A stretch of DNA of 64,000 nucleotides from NCBI RefSeq assembly GCF_002288925.2, contig NW_022098021.1:31101822-31165821 (forward strand), read 5' to 3'. Made by a program: the position numbers and the translations under genes. The notes beneath the pieces were generated by a model. It did no database searches. It worked only from the letters and a program-made list of their open reading frames with translations, and was not told the origin of the DNA. Source of the DNA: Delphinapterus leucas (Eukaryota; Chordata; Mammalia; Artiodactyla; Monodontidae). Below, one piece after another: positions 55,711 to 64,000 of the stretch (within the stretch, counting starts at the first letter, position 1; each line of letters starts with the position of its first letter).

Positions 55711-58680
55711 ACTTAGAAAATGCATATGTTCTTTCTTATTGGTCTCCACATGCAGAGAAAAATTGGTCACTTCCGGCAATTATATATGTCAAATACTGTT
55801 GCTACTTTTTATCTGAAGTACTCAGAAGGGATGTTTTGCCTTCCAGAAAGTTTTCAATTGCACAATTGCCACAGTTAAAAATCCAGAGTCAAGTATCAAT
55901 ACCCTGCCATTTGACTGAGTATGGCATTTATAGAAAGAAAATGTTTGCAGGTTGTGGGGTAAAAGTGTGAAATGATGAATGTATTTTTACTTGAAGCATT
56001 TTTTTCTCCAACAATGACATATAACTATGCTTTTGTCATTTGCAAATACAGACACTTAGTATATAGTTTCTATTCAGGGTAACTGCCTCTCCACCCCATA
56101 ACATTTAGAATTTAAATTTGGTAGCTTGGGATTGAAAACCATACCTGCTTCAGACAGGTAAAATAGGAGTCATCACATTCATACCTCTGAGTGCACCAGA
56201 AGGTGCAAGTTTTATTGCTCCACCACATGATGCAGGCTTTGTTATTTCTAGAGTGAAATCTACAAACATAATGAAATTGAATTGAATATCTAAAGGTGGA
56301 TATTTACCCTGAGGGCACTTCGCAAATTCTCACACTGAGGTAACAAAGAGAAAGCATGTAAAGAAAAGACAAAAATATATACATAACCTAAATTGTAAAC
56401 TACTGAGAAGAATAAGAAATAATAAGATTGGAGAATTGATAGCACAATGTACTGGGAATTCCCTCTCTGTACCCAGAGCAAAGGATTTGATATGAATATT
56501 TCTTGGTTGAACAAAGTAATTTGAGTTTTATTATAATAGGAAAAGTGTTATATAGTCATTTTTATAAGTAATTCACATGTAGAAAATATATCTCAATCAA
56601 TATTGAAATAATTAGCTTCAACCCTAAAAGTGCAATTTAACATTGAGCTTCTTTCTCTTAACGATTTTGCATTTTTGTCTGAATGATGCAGATAGTTTTG
56701 AATTTTCTACTTTTTTTCTGTACTGACATTGCTTAGATCCACGTAGAAATTCTCTAGTCTCCTTAAATGCAGGAGAACTTTAGGGTGAACCGAGAAAATA
56801 AGTAATGTAGTTGAAATCTATCTTTGTGCAGGGGATGTGAGCACCCCATTTTCAGAAGAGCATATACAGCTGAACACGAAAAGATATTTGGTTGGCTGCT
56901 AACAAATGGTCATTTAGCCCAGTTCTGGGCATACACTAGTTATTAGTTTAGGAAGGGTTTATCTACCAGGTCTGCTTATAAAACATTTTCAGTCTAGATT
57001 ATTTTTTAGGTATTCCTGTATTATCTTTAATCTCTATACTCATTTATCACTTATGTGTTCCTATAAAAATTTTGAATCTCCCATGGTTCCCGTTGACTTT
57101 ATATTAAGATCCACCAGATGGAAGCACAGCAGTGGCATGTATAATGAGACAATAGGACAATGTCATGATAGAGTTCTTCGTTTCAGAGAGGAAACGATTC
57201 ATGTGATGTTCTCAAAGGCCTGAAGAAAATGTGTGACAATTCTACTGACATTTGAAATGTTGATATTATATTAACTGGTATAAAATTTCTAAGAAAGACC
57301 ATCACTTTAACTGTTATTGTTCGTGGGATACAAAAAGACAATATTCTCAGAGTATCAATAAATTGTCATTCACTATACTACATTTTCTATGCATATGAGG
57401 GGAGGGTATCCTGAAAAATAATTCAGAAAGAGAGATGGTGAGTAATCAAAGATAAACATGTGCTAACTTACTGTGAGAACTATCCATGAAGATGAATTAT
57501 GTACCAAAATATAAAAAAATGAGTAATTAAGAATACAAATGAGAAAAAAAAGATGGTATGAATTTCCGGTAGTAGGTAAGTGGAAAATAGTGATATAATA
57601 AAATAGTGGTGCCAAGTATTAGGCATATTCCATCTTCCCTCCAGAAAGTTAAAAATCAACAGTGTCAGACAGGTTTAACTAAACATATCAGAAAACAGTG
57701 GGTAAATTATATAAAATATCTTCTTAACTACACTCAGGTGCATAAAGCTGACCCTATGAAAATTTGTAAGCTAGAATGCTTTCTTCAACTCTCTGTAATT
57801 CTACACTAATTCCAATATTTTAATCTTCTTATGGTACCTATAACCAATACTAAATTGGCTGAAAAATGACTTCCCATTTCATGGTGGATTTTCACATAAC
57901 TTAGATTTTATCTTATTACAAGAATCCTCCTGTGGAGGGTAATATCATTCCCAAAGTAATGAATCTCTAATGATAGACTGGTGGGTGTTATGGCAAATGA
58001 ATAAGAAAACTATTTTAAGATATCACCTTGTTGAGGAAGTTCAAGCTCTAAAGTCTTATTTCACTTAAACATTTTGCTACTCTGTCAGGTAGCAAACAAA
58101 AAGAAAAAGAGTCTCCTTGAGCAGGGATCTTTTCTACATTGCCTAAGTGTAATTCAAAATTTTGATTAGTAGCTTGATTCTCTATGTAATTATACAATTC
58201 CTTTTATTCTTTTAGATTTTTACCATTATGTAACTAATATATGGCTTTTAATCCCATGCCAAGATTCCACTTTCTACAACAATTGAGCTAGGACCTTGTT
58301 TTCTTGTACACTGTTGGAACAGAAGAATTTGGTCATTCATTTATACTCAGAGTACAAGCTGTAAAATACCAACACTGATTTATGCTTTCCTGTTTGTCAT
58401 GCAGTCTTAATTGTCCACTGAGTTTTTATTGAGCCTCTTGAGCAGCATATCAAGTATTCAAGAAAAGTGATTATCTTAAGTCATCATTCTATTTAAAGTA
58501 AAGGCTCAGTGCAGAGATGAGTTTACTCATTTTTATATTAATCTGTAAAAACATATTTAAGTTAACAAAATAAGAATTATTAAATGCACAGCTAGTTGAT
58601 TCTTTCTTTAAAATGTGCATATATATAAGTATAGGAGAAAATATGTGTACATTTTAACACCTTGGAGGACAGAAGATAAC
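55711..58680. other. Unique AT-rich sequence, no gene or repeat recognised
   Basis: Three kilobases without recognisable retroposon or microsatellite. Frames stay below 75 codons. Confidence 0.45.
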
Positions 58681-58685
58681 TGCGT

Positions 58686-58860
58686 GTGTATACATACATA
58701 TATATATTATATATTATTTATATATATGTAACCACATATAATTTCTCAAACTAGAGATGACCACTAATATCAAGCTGGTGAATGACTATAAATAAGGACA
58801 AACATACACATACACACATATTCATTCACCAACACACTTGGATATATAGATATAGATATA
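58686..58860. repeat. TA-rich and CA/GATATA simple repeats
   Basis: TATACATACATATATATATT-type sequence at 58688-58740, then CACATACACACATA and GATATAGATATAGA units at 58800-58862, separated by unique sequence. Confidence 0.75.
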
Positions 58861-58991
58861 GACAGTATTTTGGTCATAGAAATGCTATAACTCATTATGG
58901 TCCATATAATGAAATCCAAACAGAGAAGAAAACAAACTTAATATGTTATTAAAAAAATAATTGATGTTTTTCTTTTGGACAATTTTCAGTA

Positions 58992-59179
58992 TTTTTTTGT
59001 TTTTTGATGTGGACCATTTTTAAAGTCTTTATTGAATTTGTTACAATATTGCTTCTGTTTTATGTTTTAGTTCTTTGGTTGCAAGGAATGTGGGATCTTA
59101 GTTCACCGACCAGTGATCAAACCCACACCCTCTGCATTGGAAGGTGAAGTCTTAACCACTGGACCACCAGGGAAGTCCC
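58992..59179 (-). mobile_element. Older tRNA-type SINE (ruminant/cetacean clade)
   Basis: Reading plus: TTAAAGTCTTTATTGAATTT, GTTACAATATTGCTTCTGTT, GGAATGTGGGATCTTAGTTC, TGCATTGGAAGGTGAAGTCT and TAACCACTGGACCACCAGGG. This is a reversed tRNA-derived SINE with a different body from the compact CHR copies, of the type shared with ruminants. CpG decay is advanced. Confidence 0.8.
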
Positions 59180-61180
59180 CAGTTGTATCTTTTTCAATAA
59201 CTTGAATTATTATTTTGAAAAGGCTAGTCTCCAGGGAGGGACTGAGACCCCCTTTCCTAAGGGAAAATATTTATTATTGTTGACCTGCTCTTGGAGAAAG
59301 AGCAGCCAGAGAAAAATAAATGCAAGGTGTTATATGGCATGCTTTTACTTTGCCTATAAGAACTTTGTTCAGGGGATCAATATTTGCACCTTGTAGAAAC
59401 ATGACTTGCATGTTGCCTTTGCAATATGGGTCAGGAAATCAATGTAACACTACAGTTGCTTCCATCACCCTTCAGTTGTCTAGGGTTGCCATGACCATGC
59501 ACTCTTTAATTTTCAAATTAAATTTGGATTCATTCCAGAGATCCCTTAAAGAAATTGATTTTTGACTGTAAGTGGCTTACATTGTGCGCGATGTTTGCAA
59601 CTGATGTTTTGGCAACCACAGATAGTTGGCATAAAAACCTCATGTTATCTTTGTCAGATGCTAAATTTCAGGGGAGAAAAGTCTTTGCCCTTTAATGAAT
59701 TTTATCATTTCTCTTTTTTATATCCTAATTTTCAGCTAACTGATTTTAATAAATTAAGAGTTGTTGATCATGAACTTTGGTTATAACAGGTAATTTTCAA
59801 TTTTTTCCCAATTTCGTAGTTTATATTCTTAGATACTATTTGGCTTCTTTTTCTATGTAATTGGAGTTTGGCAGTGTATTTAACTAACAATAGGCAATTA
59901 GGAACTGAAGAAACTTTGAAATTATAATCAGTTACTGTTGCAAAAATAAATCATTCACCCAGAATGATAGATTCTTGCTAAGTAGATATTTTAGTTAATA
60001 TATAATTTTTCCTTTGGGAATTTTTTATAATAAGGTTACAAATAAATCAATTTTTTAGTCCTTAACTGAAAATATAAATAATTCAGGATTTTGTGGTGTC
60101 CTGGGTTTTCAAAAGTCATTAATCATCTTTGAGCAATCTCCAAATAGGTTGAAAGTAATAGATATGGTTTTGAATTTCGCCTAATTCTAAGATACTCTGG
60201 ATGTACATTTTTTTCTTTTCAAAATGCACGTTTTTGCCACCAAATATTGAAAAATTAAAATCAATATATGGTACAAAATTATATTTAAATTAATATTTAA
60301 AGCATGCTCATATATATTACTGTTAAGAATGGAAACTGATACACATAAACCTTTGGGGAAGCATATTGGTAATGTGACAAAAACATTAAAATGTTAAGAG
60401 TTTTGAAAATTATTTTTGATTCTAAAAATTACTCTGGTGAATAATCCCCAAATTAGTAAAATCTTGTATAATATAGGCATTTATAAAAGTGAAATCAATA
60501 AAAAGCAAAACATGAAAGTAACCTAAATATTCAAAATAGAGGGACTAAGTTAAGGAAATCTTGATACAAACTGAAAACACGAGACAGTCATGAGAATGAT
60601 GGTTTTGAAGATAAAAAGATATGCGTAAATCATTAAGTTAAAAATCAGGATATACATATATATGCTTGTGAGCATATAGGAATACATATATATATTCCTA
60701 CATATACATGTACATATATGTCTATTGTGCTTACAACTGTGTAACAAAACATTGGAGAAATTTTTAAAATACAATGAAAAAATACCTGTATGGTATTAAT
60801 TATTGAGTTAGATTGGGTTACAACTATAGGTTTATTCATTTACACTGTTTTTATTTTCTGATTTAGTAAATTTACTGCAACAGTAATATCTTATTACCCT
60901 TATTATATAATACACATAATATAAATTATATATATATATATATAAGTTATATGATAAAAGTCAACTTAGCTTTAAACTGAAATAAAATATACTAAATATA
61001 TTATAGAAGATCAGTTCCGTGTTTAAGGAGCTTAAACCTTAAGCCTTATCAGTATATGGTTACAGTAAAAGTGGACTTTCTTTAAAGATAAATAGTAGAA
61101 GTAATAAAAATGAATTATTTATTTATATTTATAAGAAGCAATAAATATAAATTATTTCATATTTTTACATATTTAACTCT
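59180..61180. other. Unique AT-rich sequence with TA tracts
   Basis: TA/TG-rich palindromic text occurs at 60650-60720 and a TATATA run at 60926-60943. No gene or interspersed repeat seen. Confidence 0.45.
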
Positions 61181-61184
61181 TCTT

Positions 61185-61345
61185 TCATTTGTCAGGTACT
61201 TACTAAATGCCTGCTGTATACAACAGCTGGCTATGTTTTAAAGATGAAATAAGAGAAAAGACAAATGTCTGTCCAAAAGGAGCTTACATGTATAAAGGAG
61301 GAGATAAACAATGAAACAAATGGAAAAATAAATGATTAAAATTAG
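61185..61345 (-). repeat. L2 LINE 3' end
   Basis: GTCAGGTACTTACTAAATGC, CAAATGTCTGTCCAAAAGGA, GCTTACATGTATAAAGGAGG and AACAATGAAACAAATGG match the reversed end of L2. Confidence 0.6.
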
Positions 61346-61439
61346 TAATATAGCCAAGTTAGTTATGGCAGAAACATAAAGTCTGCCTAGCTTTACATTA
61401 ATAGAAATTAACTGAGGGGCTATACCTGTCCAGTGTCTT

Positions 61440-61612
61440 GATGAAATTACCTTGTTCCCTATAATCCTATATAAACTAGGTAATATGATCTACAGAGATA
61501 AGAAAACAGACTCAGAAAAAGTAAATTTACCCAAGACCATTAGCTAGTGTATATTTCAGAGTCAAACCAATGTCAATCTATTCTAGAGTCTATTTTAATT
61601 CTAAACTCCAAC
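61440..61612 (-). repeat. MIR SINE fragment
   Basis: ACTAGGTAATATGATCTACA, GATAAGAAAACAGACTCAGA and ACCCAAGACCATTAGCTAGT follow the reversed MIR. Confidence 0.55.
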
Positions 61613-61764
61613 GATAATTAATTTGTCTAGAAAGATGAGTAGGCATTTGACAGTTAAACAAAGTAAGAGAGAAATATTGATTCTAATCCACTGAAATTTG
61701 TTCAAATAATATTTTGTAATCCCATAATACAGAAGTGTTTATTCCTCTTACAAGATTGGTGGTG

Positions 61765-61990
61765 ATGATATTAAGATCAAACCCTGGTACTTATAGCCCT
61801 GTTCTAAGGACTTTATATATATGAAATCCTTTATTTCTCATTAACAGCACCATGAGGGCATAATGTTCACTCCATTTTATACTGAAAGAAACAGAGATGT
61901 TAAATACTTTTTATAGAGACACACTACTGGTAAGCATTAAAGCTGAAATGTGCAATAGACATTATGCCATCTAAGTCCATACTCATAACT
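61765..61990 (-). repeat. MIR SINE relic
   Basis: TCTAAGGACTTTATATATAT, CACCATGAGGGCATAATGTT, CCATTTTATACTGAAAGAAA and ACACTACTGGTAAGCATTAA follow the reversed MIR across most of its length. Confidence 0.65.
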
Positions 61991-62214
61991 GAGAGTATGA
62001 AATCCTGCTTCTTTCAGAAAATTACAGGCTGTGCTAGACAGTAAGGTTTAAGCAATGGGTGAACCATTAGAGAATTCAATTTAAAGTAGGCATTTTTTTC
62101 TTCTCGTGAATGGAAACCAGAATTATCAAGAATGGCCAGGTTTGGGTGACCACCTCTTATACCCTGAAAGCATCCTCTGTATTGATCTAAAATGACACTT
62201 ATCAGTCTACTGGA

Positions 62215-62380
62215 TGAGTACATGTTTATTTTACTGTGACCTCTTTCCTTCCTCTACCACATTCATCATTTTTCAGGCTGCAGCTCCTTGACAGCTGGAA
62301 CTCTGCTTTATTTGTTATGTAATCCTCAGCATCTGGTTTGTCCCAAAGGCACTATGTTTATCAACAAAAGGCTAGTTAGG
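62215..62380 (+). repeat. L2 LINE 3' end
   Basis: CAGCTCCTTGACAGCTGGAA, GTAATCCTCAGCATCTGGTT and CAAAGGCACTATGTTTATCA follow the end of L2. Confidence 0.5.
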
Positions 62381-62479
62381 AATCCTAAAAGAAGGTTTAG
62401 GCAATAGATGATGAGGTCCTAAACCATAGTTATACCAAAGGGGATGGGAATTAGGGAATATACTGCTGAAATATTTAGA

Positions 62480-62710
62480 ACATAATGATCGTCTAGATAT
62501 GGGCTGAAAGAGAAGGGAGTATCTAAGATGACTGACAAATATCTGGGGGCTGGGGGTTGTGAGGGGGTGGGATCATTCACAAAGAGAGGAATTTTAGGAG
62601 TTAAGTTTGAGATATATTGAGTGTGATGTGCCTGTTGTTTTTAAATAGAGATGAGTTGTCCAGAAGGCAGCTGAACACAAAAGCTGAGGGACTCGGATTT
62701 GGTGATATCA
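62480..62710. repeat. Ancient interspersed repeat, family not fixed (copy 3)
   Basis: GGAGTTAAGTTTGAGATATA, GATGAGTTGTCCAGAAGGCA and GGGAGTATCTAAGATGACTG follow a later section of the same old repeat as the copies at 14.5 and 15.7 kb ('gttaagtttgagatgcc... agtaggcagttgg'). Confidence 0.45.
62545..62571 (+). other. Predicted G-quadruplex motif
   Basis: Three G5 runs and one G3 run are separated by loops of 2, 6 and 1 bases, inside the ancient repeat. Confidence 0.65.
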
Positions 62711-62974
62711 CTTATGGATGCCTATAAAAAATACATAAATTCCAGGGAGAAGCTGGGAGTTGGGATTCCCTCACAATGGTATGGCAATGTGCCAGGGGTG
62801 GGGTTTATGGTGAGTGTGTGTCTCAGCCTTTCCTACCCATTTCAATGTGGATATTTTCTCAGTCACCTGAAGTGTAGGAGCCACTGAGCTAGTTTCTGGG
62901 TTTCTCTCAGAGGGAACTGTTATGTGTAGCTCTGTGTGTAGCTGTATATGTGCAGTGTGTAGCACAGAAACTGA

Positions 62975-64000
62975 ATAAACATTTTTCCAAAGAAGACACG
63001 TAAATAGTCAACAGGTACATAGAAAGGTGCTCAATATCACTAATCAGCACAGAAATGCAAATCAAAATGCATATTGATTTTGTTCACACAATGAGGGGAA
63101 CTCCCTGGCAGTCCAGTGGTTAGGACTCCATGCTTCCACTGCAGGGGGCACAGGTTCCATGGTTGGTCGGGGAACTAAGATCCCATCCCGCAAGCCATGT
63201 GGCATGGCCAAAAGACAAAAACAAAATAAGATATCACCTCATACCTGTCAGAATGGCGATTATCAAAAAGACAAGAAATAAGTGTTGGCGAAGATGTGGA
63301 GAAATGGGAACATCTGTGCACTGTTTGTAGGAATATAAATTGCAGCCACTATGCAAAACAGTGTGGAGGGTCCTCAGAAGATTAAAAATAGAGTTAATCA
63401 TAAAATCTAGCAATCCCACTTCTGTTTAATCCAAAGGAATAAAATCTGGATCTCCTCAAGGAAATATATGCAATCCATGCTCATTACAGTATTATTCACA
63501 ATAGCCAAGGTATGAAACCTAAGTGTCCATAGAGGGATAAATGTATAAATGTGTATGTATATAATGGGATATTATACAGACTTAAAAAAAGAAAGAAATC
63601 CTGCTATTTGAGACAACATGGATGAAACTGGATGGCGTTATGTTAAGTGAAATAAGCCAACAGAGAAACAAATAATGCATGTATCACTTACAGGAGGAAT
63701 TTTTAAAAGCCAAACTCATAGAAATAGAGAGTAGAATAGCAGTTGTCTAGGATTAGAGGGTGGGAAAAACAGAGAGAGTTTGGTAAAAGGATACAATCTT
63801 TCAGTTATAAGATGAATAAGGTTTGATGATCTAATGTATAACATGGTGATTATAGTTGATAACACTATGTTGTAAAATTGAAATTGGCTAAAAGAGTGAA
63901 ATTTAAGTGTTCTCATGAAAAAAGAAGGAAATGTAAATATGTGAGGTAATGGATGTGTTAATTAGCTTGATGGTGGAATCCTTTCACAATGTATGTTTAT
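62975..64000 (+). mobile_element. Old L1 (L1M-type) 3' part, split by a SINE, running off the window
   Basis: ACATTTTTCCAAAGAAGACA, AGAAATGCAAATCAAAATGC, then after the SINE AAGATATCACCTCATACCTG, TCAGAATGGCGATTATCAAA, AAAACAGTGTGGAGGGTCCT, ATGGATGAAACTGGATGGCG and the 3' UTR text TAATGGATGTGTTAATTAGC, TTGATGGTGGAATCCTTTCA. Frames are destroyed and the 3' end lies beyond position 64000. Confidence 0.85.
63095..63221 (+). mobile_element. Short tRNA-type SINE inside the old L1
   Basis: GGGGAACTCCCTGGCAGTCC, AGTGGTTAGGACTCCATGCT, TGCAGGGGGCACAGGTTCCA and GGGGAACTAAGATCCCATCC form the tRNA-derived part, ending GGCATGGCCAAAAGACAAAA. The L1 text resumes at AAGATATCACC. Its type matches 58992-59179 rather than the compact CHR copies. 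Confidence 0.82.

Overview
The window reads as mammalian nuclear DNA: AT-rich, CpG-poor and dense in LINE and SINE copies, with no bacterial-style gene spacing. The interspersed repeats point to a whale or dolphin (Cetacea, at least Whippomorpha). Four compact tRNA-Glu-derived SINEs of the CHR type (about 210 bp, starting with GGGCTTCCCTGGTGGCGCAG) sit next to one longer CHR-1-like copy, two older relatives, and an L1 family of cetacean/ruminant style whose 3' end reads CACCATTGTAAAGCAATTAT. This rests on recognising the families; no database search was run.

I found no cellular protein-coding gene, exon, rRNA or functional tRNA. The longest open frames are remnants of L1 ORF1 and ORF2, antisense shadows of L1, or short frames in SINEs and simple repeats. 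The window is best described as intergenic or deep-intronic sequence.

Layout. 1-1.2 kb: a CHR-1-like SINE and ancient MIR pieces. 1.2-2.1 kb: an old L1 3' end on the minus strand. 2.1-9.3 kb: one near full-length L1 (5' UTR, ORF1, ORF2, 3' UTR, tail) on the plus strand, disabled by many stops and frameshifts. 9.3-24.5 kb: mostly unique AT-rich DNA with MIR/L2 relics, three LTR-like relics, two long dinucleotide repeats and a 99-bp L1 3' end with a perfect 18-bp target duplication. 24.5-42.5 kb: CHR SINEs at 24.6, 27.8, 35.6, 41.0 and 42.3 kb and a decayed minus-strand L1 at 33.6-36.8 kb. 42.5-52 kb: MIR and L1M relics and a (TG)n(GA)n tract. 52.0-54.1 kb: two L1 3' ends in tandem inside one pair of 13-bp direct repeats. 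54-64 kb: mainly unique DNA, then L2/MIR relics, two older tRNA-type SINEs and an old L1 running off the right edge.

The functional logic visible is that of retrotransposons. L1 supplied the reverse transcriptase and endonuclease. The SINEs carry RNA polymerase III promoter boxes and A tails, and use L1-type target duplications. I see no evidence of an undescribed cellular system. The points most worth a second look are the compound L1 at 52 kb, predicted G-quadruplex motifs in L1 3' UTRs and old repeats, the in-frame 45-bp duplication in the ORF1 coiled coil, and two repeat-free stretches that could be conserved non-coding elements.
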